34,245 nucleotides of DNA from Bacillota bacterium. GTDB taxonomy: Bacteria; Bacillota; Clostridia; Oscillospirales; Ruminococcaceae. This document shows positions 21,692 through 29,182 of the stretch, piece after piece. The stretch lies in assembly GCA_023433405.1 (NCBI GenBank), contig JAEZCT010000003.1, positions 1 to 34,245 on the forward strand, read 5' to 3'. The notes under the pieces were generated by a model. That model saw nothing but the letters and a program-made list of their open reading frames with translations, was not told the DNA's origin and searched no databases. Within the stretch, counting starts at the first letter, position 1. Each line of letters begins with the position of its first letter. Position numbers and translations under genes: made by a program.

Positions 21692-22471
21692 ATGACAAAA
21701 AGGCAAATCCCCTATGCTGCGCAGGACGGCTTTTCTGTTTTTGAGGATACTATGGTAGAGATGACTTGGCAGGAGGTGCAGGCGGGAGCGGACAGAAGCG
21801 CTGTCGTTTTGCTGCCCATTGGCATTGTGGAGGGGCATGGCCCCCATTTGGATTTATCGGCGGATTTTTACATCAGCGCAATCAGCTGCCGCTTTTTAAA
21901 GCAGGAGCTGCAGCAAAAGGGGATAGAGGCGCTGATTGCCCCGCCCTTGTATTGGGGTGTGAGCCTGGATGTGGCGAAATACGCGGGTACCTTTTCGGTT
22001 CGTCCCGAAACCATGAAGGCTCTGCTGGCAGATATTCTGGCATCCCTAAAAAGCTGGGGCTTTCGCAGGATATTTGTGAGTAACGCCCATGGCGACGGCG
22101 TACATGTGGATGTGATACGCCAAGCGGTTCGGGAAGCAAATGATACCCCCGATTTCAGAGCCTATTTTTTATGGGAGCTGGGTATCGAAACCCCGCAAAC
22201 AGTACCGTTTCCCACTACGCGGGAGGACCGTTACCAGCCCGATTACCATGCGGGAGCCATCGAAACCGCACAAATGGCGGCTTTTTTCCCCGAAAAGGTT
22301 CGCGGTGAGGTGGCAAAAACGCTGGCACCCCAAAACAGCTTTGACCCGCTTGCCTACTGCGGTGACCCCGCAAGCTATGAGCTTGAGTTTCATATTGAGG
22401 AGTTCACTGCCGCTATTGTGAAGCAGGACGCCTTGGGAATCGAGGCCATTTTGCTGCGGGATGGAAGGTAG
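21692..22471 (+). CDS. Creatininase-family amidohydrolase
   Basis: Metal-dependent hydrolase of the creatinine amidohydrolase fold, which acts on cyclic amides or related C-N bonds. The metal-site signatures are LPIGIVEGHGPHL (E47, H49), then SADFY with D58, NAHGDG with H133 and D135, and YHAGAIETA with H186 and E191. In most members the third motif is NGHGGN or NGHYEN; here D135 sits where creatininase has a metal-binding Glu. ATG 21692 (MTKRQIPYA) follows AAAGGAG and gives 259 aa, the usual length; the frame extension from 21626 is not supported. The true substrate cannot be told from sequence. Single gene. Confidence 0.9.
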   Translation: MTKRQIPYAAQDGFSVFEDTMVEMTWQEVQAGADRSAVVLLPIGIVEGHGPHLDLSADFYISAISCRFLKQELQQKGIEALIAPPLYWGVSLDVAKYAGTFSVRPETMKALLADILASLKSWGFRRIFVSNAHGDGVHVDVIRQAVREANDTPDFRAYFLWELGIETPQTVPFPTTREDRYQPDYHAGAIETAQMAAFFPEKVRGEVAKTLAPQNSFDPLAYCGDPASYELEFHIEEFTAAIVKQDALGIEAILLRDGR

Positions 22472-22522
22472 CGCGGGGGTGATACCAGACCTTGCTTTAA
22501 TTAGCATAAATACTAAACCGCA

Positions 22523-22897
22523 CTAGCTGCCGTCGTGTTCAAAGCGCGCGCCGCAAACCCGGCAGCAGCGGTCACCCTTACGCCCCTGCCTGCACCCGCA
22601 GCTTTGGCATTCGTACCCACCGCCGGGCAGGGGGCGGCAAGTGTTTTTATGGCTACGGTAAAAGCAAAACAGCCGCTCGTCCTGCCTCAGCTCCACGGTT
22701 AACAGACCAATAAGGAAAACACCCACCCCGCCGCCCAGCGCAAGCGACACTAGCCGGAATACGCGCAGCGCGGAGCACACAAGTACATATTCCAGAAGCC
22801 TTGTTATGCCGGGAATAACTAAGAGAAGCAGGACAATTATCCCCACAAGGGTGTGCCCATAGCCAATAGAATTAATCTTTTTCATTTTTAATTTCAT
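22523..22897 (-). CDS. Small membrane protein with C-terminal zinc ribbon
   Basis: A 124-aa protein with two hydrophobic segments (about residues 14-33 and 45-66) and a cysteine-rich tail: C91 in KNTCRPL, then ECQSCGCRQGRKGDRCCRVCG. The CxxC pairs suggest a zinc ribbon. The frame opens at GTG 22903, but GGGAGG at that position places the ribosome best for ATG 22897. It is unrecognised beyond this, and lies downstream of merR on the same strand with a 68-bp gap, perhaps co-transcribed. Confidence 0.7.
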   Translation of the reverse strand: MKLKMKKINSIGYGHTLVGIIVLLLLVIPGITRLLEYVLVCSALRVFRLVSLALGGGVGVFLIGLLTVELRQDERLFCFYRSHKNTCRPLPGGGYECQSCGCRQGRKGDRCCRVCGARFEHDGS

Positions 22898-22965
22898 CAT
22901 CACCCTCCCCCTATTCTAAAAAGCCTAGCCTGCGGCGGTTCTTTTAAAAAAATGAGCAATTGCTG

Positions 22966-23763
22966 TTATGCTTTTCGGCGAACGGGGAATAATAGCCCTG
23001 TTTCCATTTCCTCCGGGTCGCTCACGCTTTTATCATCCTTCAGATACCGCTCCATGGGTGCGCCGCACACCTCGTACTCCTTGTGCTCGGCCAGCCAGGC
23101 GCATATGGCATCATAGGCGCGGTTTATGCTCTCATACGGTCCCATATGGGTGGTGACGGCACAAAGCTGAGAGGGCAGCTCCTGAACATCGGGGTGTTCT
23201 CCCACAACCTGTACCTGCGCTTCTACATCCATGTTTTCGTAGGAAAATTCCTCCCCGCGGTAAAGCTGCTGCATGGCACCCGCACGGGTAAGCCCACGCT
23301 TTTGCATCTCGGCTAAAAGCTCGTCAAACAGCTCCCGCACCGCGCCGATGCAGATAGTTTTACGAATGGAAAATACCCGCTGAGGCGGGGTTTGCATGAC
23401 GATAATGCTGTATTTTTCTGTTGGCATTGTTGTTGTCTCCATGTCTGTCATGTCTTCCTCCATCAGGCGAATCGCCTTTCGCAGCGTATGCAGCTCGCGG
23501 TAGGCACCCAGCCGGCGTTCGTGCAGTCTTTGTGCAAGCTCTTCACGGCTAAGCTCCACCAGGTCGGATACCTCCGCCAAAGAAAAGCCGTAGCGCTTGA
23601 GCGCCGTGATGCGAATAAGGTCATTAAGCTGTGATTCATCGTAATATCGGTACCCATTCTCTGGCCCCACATGGGCAGGACGCAATAGTCCAATGGCATC
23701 ATAATGACGAAGCATTCGCGCCGAAATGCGGCAAAGCCGAGAGAATTCGCCAATGGTCAGCAT
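22966..23763 (-). CDS. MerR-family regulator with GyrI-like effector-binding domain
   Basis: BmrR-like regulator of 265 aa. The N-terminal MerR winged helix spans about residues 1-70 (LTIGEFSRLCRISARMLRHY, then YDAIGLLRP and NGYRYYDESQLNDLIRI). A coiled-coil dimerisation helix runs to about 110. A GyrI-like ligand domain spans 113-262 and includes VTTHMGPYESINRAYDAI and GAPMERYLKDD. Such proteins bind hydrophobic cations or drugs and activate efflux genes. The start has an AAGGAGG site 8 nt upstream. A TATAAT on the minus strand near 23787 and a perfect palindrome at 23822-23835 form its control region. No efflux gene lies beside it. Confidence 0.93.
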   Translation of the reverse strand: MLTIGEFSRLCRISARMLRHYDAIGLLRPAHVGPENGYRYYDESQLNDLIRITALKRYGFSLAEVSDLVELSREELAQRLHERRLGAYRELHTLRKAIRLMEEDMTDMETTTMPTEKYSIIVMQTPPQRVFSIRKTICIGAVRELFDELLAEMQKRGLTRAGAMQQLYRGEEFSYENMDVEAQVQVVGEHPDVQELPSQLCAVTTHMGPYESINRAYDAICAWLAEHKEYEVCGAPMERYLKDDKSVSDPEEMETGLLFPVRRKA

Positions 23764-23821
23764 GACAGAGCCTCCTTACTAATATTATAATAACCCGCGC
23801 ACAGCGTCCTGCCCGCGGCAT

Positions 23822-23835
23822 TTGAACCGGTTCAA
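23822..23835. promoter_or_regulatory. Perfect 14-bp palindrome upstream of merR gene
   Basis: TTGAACCGGTTCAA, about 60 bp upstream of the merR-type start codon and roughly 35 bp upstream of its TATAAT -10. This is upstream of the normal MerR position between -35 and -10, so it may bind another regulator. Confidence 0.5.
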
Positions 23836-24182
23836 GGCTATTCTACACCTTCCCACTGTGATAAGGTCAAGAAAGAATTTTGTGGCACAGCAGTTTTTTA
23901 CCGGATGATTAATATATTAAGCCTTGTATGTAAAATCGTATCACCAATGCTTTTTTACTACTACTCTTTGTTTATAAAAAAGTATAAGATACCTATTTGT
24001 TCATTTGTTTTGCCTTGTATAACCGCTTCTATTATGATAATATTTATAATATAAAATATTGAATTATTTTCCATAAGTATAACAGTTGTATCGTAAAGCC
24101 ATTTATTTATTCTCCTTAAAAAGGCCATGCAAGGGTCATCTCCGCAAGCCTTTGCACGACTTTTTTACAAGCTTTCTATCCT
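23836..24182. other. Long AT-rich spacer, possible small RNA
   Basis: No protein gene is visible. On the plus strand TTGTAT (about 24016), 17 bp, TAATAT forms a promoter-like pair. At 24128-24166 a bulged hairpin (TGCAAGG with CCTTTGCA) is followed by six T. Together they could bound a transcript of about 120 nt. The composition is much more AT-rich than the neighbourhood, so chance matches to promoter hexamers are likely. Confidence 0.25.
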
Positions 24183-24281
24183 TTAATACGGATTAAAAGC
24201 GTAACCGAGTCAATTACTTTCTTTTATGGTTTTTCACGCGATATTTTACTTGCAATTCACTCTCTTTGAGGGAATTTGTAT
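24183..24281 (+). repeat. Decayed copy of the 102-bp palindromic element
   Basis: Recognisable by the TTTTATGGTTTTTCACGCG core, followed by ATATTTTAC, TCACTCTCTTTGAGGGAATT and TGTAT. The arms have many substitutions and the hairpin is weakened. It lies 44 bp before the zinc-ribbon protein gene. Confidence 0.5.
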
Positions 24282-24324
24282 GCGGCTTTACGGGAAACGA
24301 AAAGGACAGAAGGAGTAATGCAAG

Positions 24325-25617
24325 ATGGATGATAGCGAGCTGCTCATAACCCCTGACAGCGCAGGCGACACGTCCCGGGAGGACGTGCCGGACCAGACGA
24401 TACCGCCAGCCGTCGCCGAAACCTCCGTGGAAGGCGTGCCAATGCCGGATAACGCGACAGCGCCCGCTGATTTTGCAAAAGCAGGCGACGAAGGCCCTGC
24501 CCCGCAAAATGCCGGGGAGGAAGTATGGGAAGGCCAAACGGGCAGCCGGCCCGCTCCTGCGCAGGAGCCCGCGCCCACGGAGCCTAAGGCCCCGCCGCAA
24601 GGCCCCGCCGCCATGGTTTGCCCCCGCTGCGGCAACCTGATTCCTTCGGGTAACTTCTGCCCCGTATGCGCCCTCAGTCTGCGGGGTTATCCCCCCGCAA
24701 CCCCGGTTATGCCGGTACGTCCCGCACCGCCAAGACCCGCGCCCGTGTACTGCCCGCCGCCGCAGTATGATGCCGCCCGCTCTAATCCCGCGCAGATGCC
24801 CAGCGCAGCTTATTATGGGGGCGCGCAGGTAACCCCCCCGCACGTTGCGGCAAACCCGCCGCCACCTCCCGCGGGAGGCTATAGCCCCTATGAGGGAGCC
24901 ACGGCGGGCGCGCCTATCTCCGGCGGGGTGCCTTCCCCTTATGCGCCTGCCGCCTACCACAACGGGCAGCCCCCTTATGGTTCCGCGCCGCGTTACGGCG
25001 AACGCCCGCCACGCAGGCAGGGCGCCCCCGCCCGCTGGTTTGAGGTAGTCGGCATTATCTTCGGCGCGTTTGTAACCATCATGCTCATTCTCATCACCGG
25101 GCTGCTTATCTACATTGCCTCAATTTTACCCGAATCCTATGCTTCTCAAAGCAACTACGGGTACCCCCCGGTTCCCGGCGGAAACTCGGAGGATTACAGC
25201 GGCGGCGGCTTTCCGCTGCCCGAAAACATCCTGCCGCAGTATTTTATTGGCGATACTGTGACGCAAAACAGCATTACCTATGAGTTTGAGTACTCCTTTA
25301 CCGATGAGGAGGAGGGTACCCCCGTTGTAATTTTGGGTGTAACCTTTAAAAACAATTCGAGTAAAAGCTGCACCCTAACCCGCGACCTGTTCCGCCTAGA
25401 GGATGTAGAAGGCAACCCCTGCACGTTTTATGTGCCCAATGACAAGAGCGCAAAAAACACCCTTGACCGCACGGTGCTGATGCCGGGAGAGACCGCAAGT
25501 AAGCTGCTTATTTATGCCACCACACCCGGCGAGTACGATTACCTGCCGCTGTATGTCTTAAATAACGCGGGCAACGAGCTGTTTTATGTTTATGTTTCGC
25601 TTTATGACGAAAACTAA
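24325..25617 (+). CDS. Zinc-ribbon, proline-rich, single-pass membrane protein with extracellular domain
   Basis: Of 430 residues, the first ~240 are cytoplasmic. They are acidic and Pro/Ala-rich, with a zinc ribbon at about 99-115 (VCPRCGNLIPSGNFCPVCAL), followed by a long Pro/Tyr/Gly-rich linker. One membrane helix spans about 243-268. The outer ~130 residues look like a DUF4352-type immunoglobulin-like domain: SITYEFEYSF, VVILGVTFKNNSSKSCTLTR, PGETASKLLIYATTPGEYD and LFYVYVSLYDEN. This layout is common among clostridial zinc-ribbon membrane proteins of unknown role. ATG 24325 follows AAGGAG. A terminator lies directly downstream. The repetitive Pro-rich codons make it a possible source of low-complexity matches. 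Confidence 0.8.
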   Translation: MDDSELLITPDSAGDTSREDVPDQTIPPAVAETSVEGVPMPDNATAPADFAKAGDEGPAPQNAGEEVWEGQTGSRPAPAQEPAPTEPKAPPQGPAAMVCPRCGNLIPSGNFCPVCALSLRGYPPATPVMPVRPAPPRPAPVYCPPPQYDAARSNPAQMPSAAYYGGAQVTPPHVAANPPPPPAGGYSPYEGATAGAPISGGVPSPYAPAAYHNGQPPYGSAPRYGERPPRRQGAPARWFEVVGIIFGAFVTIMLILITGLLIYIASILPESYASQSNYGYPPVPGGNSEDYSGGGFPLPENILPQYFIGDTVTQNSITYEFEYSFTDEEEGTPVVILGVTFKNNSSKSCTLTRDLFRLEDVEGNPCTFYVPNDKSAKNTLDRTVLMPGETASKLLIYATTPGEYDYLPLYVLNNAGNELFYVYVSLYDEN

Positions 25618-25630
25618 ACTATTCGTATAA

Positions 25631-25658
25631 AAAAGGGGAGCGACAGCTCCCCTTTTTT
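25631..25658. terminator. Bidirectional terminator between convergent genes
   Basis: AAAAGGGGAGC (25631-25641), loop GACA, GCTCCCCTTTT (25646-25656), then more T. It sits between the plus-strand zinc-ribbon gene and the minus-strand response-regulator gene. Confidence 0.85.
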
Positions 25659-25680
25659 ACTTTGATTATTGCTCTTTACC

Positions 25681-26412
25681 CTAACGGGTAAGCGCCTCCC
25701 TCGACCGGAGGGTTTGGAACAAATAGCGGTGGTAGGCTTGTGTAACCTCGGCGCGCAAGCGCTTGCGTATGGGTACGCTCTCGCCGTTATCCATCAAAAA
25801 TCCGTTATCCTCTAAGTTCTTAACATGGTCAAGGTTTACCAAAAAGCTGCGGTGGCAGCGATAAAAGGGCAGCCCCCCCAGCAGCTCCTCCAGCTCCCCC
25901 AGCGGCAGGTAGCATTTGTGTGTGGCTTGCCGCAAATGGATGTGCGTCGTGGTATCGAACACCTCGGCGAACAGGATGTCGGCGAGAAATATTTTCATGG
26001 AGGTTCGGTAAATCATTAGCTCAACATATCGCCCTTTATCCCCCAATAGGCGTCGGCAGCGCTCCATTGCCTGCAAAACACCTTCGTAGGTAATGGGCTT
26101 GGTCAAATAATGCAAGGCGTTTAAGGCATAGCCCTCTCTCATAAAGTCGGTGCTGGAGGTGATAAAGACCAGTGCCGCCTCACTGTCGGTTTCTCGCAGC
26201 CGGCGGGCAATATCCACCCCGCTGCTATCGCCTAAAAAGATATCCAGCATAAAGGCATCGTACTTTTGCGTTTGTATCCCCTGCCAAAAATCCTGCTCGC
26301 CGTGGTACAAGTCCACCGCCATCTCCAGCCGGTGTTCTTTGCCGTAGCGCTCAATCAACTCCCCCGTAATTTGCGCGTCCTGCACACAATCGTCACATAC
26401 CGCTACCCTCAT
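25681..26412 (-). CDS. LytTR-family response regulator (AgrA/LytR type)
   Basis: Two domains in 243 aa. The receiver (1-120) has acidic residues D7 and D8, the phosphoacceptor D57 in FMLDIFLG, and K105 in LTKPI. The LytTR DNA-binding domain (about 135-238) contains FAEVFDTTTHIHL, FYRCHRSFLVNLDHVKNLE and VPIRKRLRAEV. Members control peptide signalling, cell-wall or virulence genes by binding direct repeats. The cognate histidine kinase is not adjacent: upstream and downstream neighbours are unrelated, so it is an orphan within the window. GGAAGGG lies about 12 nt before the start. Confidence 0.93.
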   Translation of the reverse strand: MRVAVCDDCVQDAQITGELIERYGKEHRLEMAVDLYHGEQDFWQGIQTQKYDAFMLDIFLGDSSGVDIARRLRETDSEAALVFITSSTDFMREGYALNALHYLTKPITYEGVLQAMERCRRLLGDKGRYVELMIYRTSMKIFLADILFAEVFDTTTHIHLRQATHKCYLPLGELEELLGGLPFYRCHRSFLVNLDHVKNLEDNGFLMDNGESVPIRKRLRAEVTQAYHRYLFQTLRSREALTR

Positions 26413-26628
26413 AGCAGTTTTACACCCTTCCTTTATACATCCGAGAACTTTTTTATTAATCTCTTTTTTCTACTAATTTCGTTAAAACGCGATTAGTGTT
26501 CTCAGATACTTTTTGGTGTGCCGCAAGCTATGACACCCCACGCTTATTTTACTGTATCCGACATCGTGCTGTAAAGTACCATCAGAATACCGATTCTCCG
26601 GAAAGTGGGGAATTGTGTATGAAACCCC
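26413..26628. other. Spacer upstream of response regulator, no gene
   Basis: AT-rich control region of the minus-strand response-regulator gene. It contains widely spaced inverted GAGAAC (26433-26438) and GTTCTC (about 26499-26504), and an ACTAAT/ATTAGT pair 14 nt apart (about 26472-26497) that may be a collapsed copy of the palindromic element. No clear -35/-10 pair was found. Confidence 0.3.
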
Positions 26629-26695
26629 GCGTAAAAATCCATAAATTAAAGCTTTTCACTTGATTTTTATACTCTTTTAAATCGGATATTAGTAT
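26629..26695 (-). repeat. Half copy of the 102-bp palindromic element
   Basis: The right arm and centre are intact (CATAAATTAAAGC through CGGATATTAGTAT) and the left arm is missing. The end carries an extra TAGTAT, the same 6-bp terminal duplication seen on the equivalent arm of copy 1. Confidence 0.8.
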
Positions 26696-26701
26696 TAGTA
26701 T

Positions 26702-26747
26702 AAAAAGGCTGCCGGCAAAACAATTAGTTTTGCCGGCAGCCTTTTTT
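26702..26747. terminator. Strong bidirectional terminator
   Basis: A perfect 19-bp stem (AAAAAGGCTGCCGGCAAAA at 26702-26720 with its complement at 26728-26746) and a 7-nt loop. It ends the minus-strand lipoprotein transcript, 60 bp after its stop codon. Confidence 0.9.
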
Positions 26748-26805
26748 ATCAAAGGTATAAATTCGGGTTTTTCAGTTTCACCTAGGGCGCAAGTATTTGC
26801 CCCAA

Positions 26806-27297
26806 TCAGCCTACCGCAACATTGTTAAGCGCCTCGGCGGAGCTGACCCACAGCTCACCGGCGGCAGTAAACAGGTCGGTGGAGCCTTCAAAAATAGTCT
26901 GCTGCTCGGCGGGGTCGGTGGAATCAATTCCGGCGGCAAGCGTCGCCATTGCATCCGTATATGCCGCCATTGCCAAAACAATGCCCGCATAGGCTTCCTG
27001 ATAGGGCGCGGGAACCACGTCGGCAAGCGTCGTCATCTGGTCGGTAATTTCACCCGAGCTGTTGTACAGGGCGGCATAAGCCGTCCACCAATCCGCCGAG
27101 CCGTCATAGGCCTGCATGGTTTCGCTCAGTGTTCCCAAAAATCCGTTATACGCCTCCACAATGGACTTCAGGTTTGCGCCAAATGCGTCATCCGCGGGAA
27201 TTTCACCCGCGTCCCCTTGGTTCTGAGCGGGCGCGCCACAGGCGGCAAGAGAGAAAACAAGCAGTGCGGTGAGTAAAAGAGCCAAAAACTTCTTCAT
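26806..27297 (-). CDS. Helical lipoprotein of unknown function
   Basis: A 163-aa lipoprotein: signal peptide KKFLALLLTALLVFSLAACG with lipobox Cys20, a short linker, then an almost wholly alpha-helical, Ala-rich acidic domain. That domain contains LKSIVEAYNGFLGTLSETMQ and YQEAYAGIVLAMAAYTDAMA. Exported helical-bundle proteins of this kind are frequent near the surface of Clostridia, and no family is recognised. AAAGGA lies 10 nt before ATG. Flanked by a strong terminator downstream; single gene. Confidence 0.82.
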   Translation of the reverse strand: MKKFLALLLTALLVFSLAACGAPAQNQGDAGEIPADDAFGANLKSIVEAYNGFLGTLSETMQAYDGSADWWTAYAALYNSSGEITDQMTTLADVVPAPYQEAYAGIVLAMAAYTDAMATLAAGIDSTDPAEQQTIFEGSTDLFTAAGELWVSSAEALNNVAVG

Positions 27298-27512
27298 CTG
27301 TCGTATGTCCTTTCCTATCCTATGCTATCCTTTTCCGTTACCGGCATTCTGTATATTCTATTTTAAGAGGAATGCCGTTTTTTACCGGGAACAATATCGG
27401 GCGGTTGACCGCGGTTGTTCCGTGGTATATTTAATCACATTAGCCCTGCGAAAACAATCGGTTGTAGGTAAACGGCAGTATTTTTGGGTAAACTGCAGCA
27501 CCTTGCTTTTTC
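27298..27512. other. Spacer, no feature recognised
   Basis: Upstream region of the minus-strand lipoprotein gene. It holds no convincing gene and no clear promoter hexamers, and is followed by the structured direct repeat at 27513. Confidence 0.3.
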
Positions 27513-27693
27513 CTATGGTTTATTGGAGTTTTCGAAAACCTATTTTATAAACCTTGTGAACTGGTCGGCTTTTCGGGAATCATCATCAAGTTGTTGGAAC
27601 GTCGGCTCCCGCGCCGACAGGCGGCTTACTTTTCTTGCTTGAGAAAAGTAAGCAATTTGGCAAAAGCGAAGCAGGGACACCCTGCACCCAGCT
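27513..27693 (+). repeat. Three-hairpin direct repeat, copy 1 (181 bp)
   Basis: Shares about 170 bp with 34057-34229, starting CTATGGTTTATTGGAGTTT and ending CACCCTGCACCCAGCT. Three hairpins follow one another: GTCGGC/GCCGAC, CTTACTTTTC/GAAAAGTAAG and GCAGGG/CCCTGC. The 3' part is almost identical between copies; the first 80 bp differ more, and copy 1 has an extra ATTTGGC. It ends 1 bp before a diverged palindromic element. Confidence 0.85.
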
Positions 27694-27694
27694 A

Positions 27695-27783
27695 ATACTA
27701 ATCCCCTCAAAAATTGCTGATAAAAATCAAGTCAAAAGCTTTAGCTTATGGGTTTTCATGCAGATTTTTTATCGCTTTACTCT
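27695..27783 (-). repeat. Diverged, truncated copy of the palindromic element
   Basis: Starts ATACTAATCCCCTCAAAAA, then carries the arm and centre in the other order (AAAATCAAGTCAAAAGCTTT, then ATGGGTTTTCATGCAGATTT). It loses the final terminus before the tetR promoter. It still folds into a long hairpin. Confidence 0.6.
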
Positions 27784-27800
27784 ACATTTATTTTAAAGCA

Positions 27801-27829
27801 TTGACAAGATAGAAGCTGTATGGTATATT
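27801..27829 (+). promoter_or_regulatory. Promoter of tetR operon
   Basis: TTGACA (27801-27806), 17 bp, TATATT (27824-27829). The operator palindromes begin 5 bp after the -10. Confidence 0.8.
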
Positions 27830-27834
27830 GCTTA

Positions 27835-27864
27835 TAGACCACATGGTCTAGACCATATAGTCTA
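27835..27864. promoter_or_regulatory. Two overlapping 16-bp palindromic operators
   Basis: TAGACCACATGGTCTA (27835-27850) and TAGACCATATAGTCTA (27849-27864) share a TA. Each is an inverted repeat with half-site TAGACC/AGACTA-like arms, placed over the transcription start. This is the expected site for autorepression by the TetR-family protein encoded 35 bp downstream. Confidence 0.75.
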
Positions 27865-27898
27865 TGCTTTGGCAATACGAAAGCAGGTAACGGCATAT

Positions 27899-28522
27899 AT
27901 GAAGGAACATTTGTTTGAAAGAAAAGCGGAGCTGCTCGAGGCGGCTCTTTTGGAGTTTACCGAAAGAACCTATGAGGATGCATCCTTAAATAGCATCATA
28001 AAAAACGCGGGAATCAGCAAGGGGACCTTTTACTATCATTTTGCCGATAAGCAAGCGCTGTACCTGTTTTTACTGGAACGCGCGGCACAGGCAAAATGGG
28101 ATTTTATAAACGAAAAGGCGGCGGCGAACCCGGCATTTTTCGCGGAACAGGGGATTTTCGAGCTGTTTAAGCAGCAGGCAAAGCTGGGCGCGGAGTTTGC
28201 GCGTGAACACCCTAAATACCACGCACTAGCGCAAAGGCTATCCGGTGAAAGGGAGCGCGCGGCTCATATCTACTCCATAGCAAAGGAGCATTTGGGCGGA
28301 GATACGGAAGATAAAATGGAAAGCATGGTGGATGCGGCCCTTGAACGCGGAGAACTAAGGGACATCTTTCCGAAGGAGTTTCTGGTTAAGGTATTAAGCT
28401 ACTGCCTCAATGGCTTTGACGTCATCTTTTCAAAGCAGGGGGATGGCGATCTGGACAGGATGCTTGAAAACCTTGACCGGTATCTTGAATTTATACGAAA
28501 GGGTATGGGCAACAACCAATGA
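27899..28522 (+). CDS. TetR/AcrR-family transcriptional regulator
   Basis: The N-terminal TetR HTH reads FERKAELLEAALLEFTERTY, then SLNSIIKNAGISKGTFYYHF and ADKQALYLFLLERA. A helical ligand-binding domain fills the rest, with no specific ligand family recognised. The frame can be read from TTG 27869, but that codon abuts the operator. ATG 27899 (MKEHLFERKAELL) gives the normal TetR N-terminus and 207 aa, although its ribosome binding site (CAGG, 12 nt away) is weak. The stop overlaps the next gene by 4 bp (ATGA), so the pair is an operon under the palindromic operators upstream. Confidence 0.9.
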   Translation: MKEHLFERKAELLEAALLEFTERTYEDASLNSIIKNAGISKGTFYYHFADKQALYLFLLERAAQAKWDFINEKAAANPAFFAEQGIFELFKQQAKLGAEFAREHPKYHALAQRLSGERERAAHIYSIAKEHLGGDTEDKMESMVDAALERGELRDIFPKEFLVKVLSYCLNGFDVIFSKQGDGDLDRMLENLDRYLEFIRKGMGNNQ

Positions 28523-29115
28523 AAAGTAATTTTCTTACACGCAACGATAAGCCGCTGGCACTGGCATTTATTCTGCTCTCACTAATGTTTTTGCTGCTTT
28601 CCTTTACAAATAAGGGCTTTTTCCAGTGGGCATTTGAGCGGCACCAAAACCAGTTAAGCTGGTACATCCGCCCGCTGTTTTTAATTCCCTATTGCGTTTT
28701 CGCTTACCGCAGGAGCCTTAGCGGAATTTTTTGCACACTGTTTTTGCTGCTTACCAGCATGCTCTGGTTCCCAAAGCCCGATGTCGTCAGCGAGCAGGTA
28801 ACCGCCTTCCTGCAGATGGAGCAGGACTACCTTACCGGCGAATGGACCCGGCTTAAGGTGCTTATTACCCTGATTGTTCCGCTTTCTCTGACTATTTTAG
28901 CGGTGGCGTTTTGGAAGCGCAGCCTATGGTTTGGCATAGCTGTGCTCGTTTTTATCGCGGTTGCAAAAATGCTGTGGAGCGTGGTTTTTGGCGGCGAATC
29001 GGGGCAAGCGATTATCGCCCCCGCGATAATCGGACTGTTGGTATGCATTGCGCTGCTATTCTTCGGGGTGCGCAGGCAGGAACGAAAAAAGGCGAAGAAT
29101 ACGGCGCAGGGGTAA
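28519..29115 (+). CDS. Five-helix membrane protein co-expressed with TetR
   Basis: A 198-aa integral membrane protein with hydrophobic segments at about residues 13-30, 47-62, 67-84, 112-130 and 136-185 (probably two). A polar loop contains PKPDVVSEQVTAFLQMEQDY. I do not recognise the family. Translational coupling to the TetR gene (4-bp overlap) suggests it is the regulator's main target, for example a transport or stress-related membrane protein. A GC hairpin 27 bp downstream ends the operon. Confidence 0.78.
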   Translation: MKSNFLTRNDKPLALAFILLSLMFLLLSFTNKGFFQWAFERHQNQLSWYIRPLFLIPYCVFAYRRSLSGIFCTLFLLLTSMLWFPKPDVVSEQVTAFLQMEQDYLTGEWTRLKVLITLIVPLSLTILAVAFWKRSLWFGIAVLVFIAVAKMLWSVVFGGESGQAIIAPAIIGLLVCIALLFFGVRRQERKKAKNTAQG

Positions 29116-29141
29116 AACGCCCCCCCTTTTTTCCTTACCGA

Positions 29142-29182
29142 AAGACCGAGCAGCGGCGAAAGCAATGCCGCTGTTCGGTCTT
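29142..29182. terminator. 16-bp hairpin after tetR operon
   Basis: AAGACCGAGCAGCGGC (29142-29157) pairs with GCCGCTGTTCGGTCTT (29167-29182), one G-T pair, 9-nt loop. The U-tract is short, but the stem is very stable and C/T-rich flanks precede it. Confidence 0.5.

Noticed and set aside
24214..24960. 248-codon minus-strand frame antisense to the zinc-ribbon protein gene
   Set aside because: It is Arg/Gly-rich, mirrors the Pro/Ala-rich codons of the plus strand and has no start signals.
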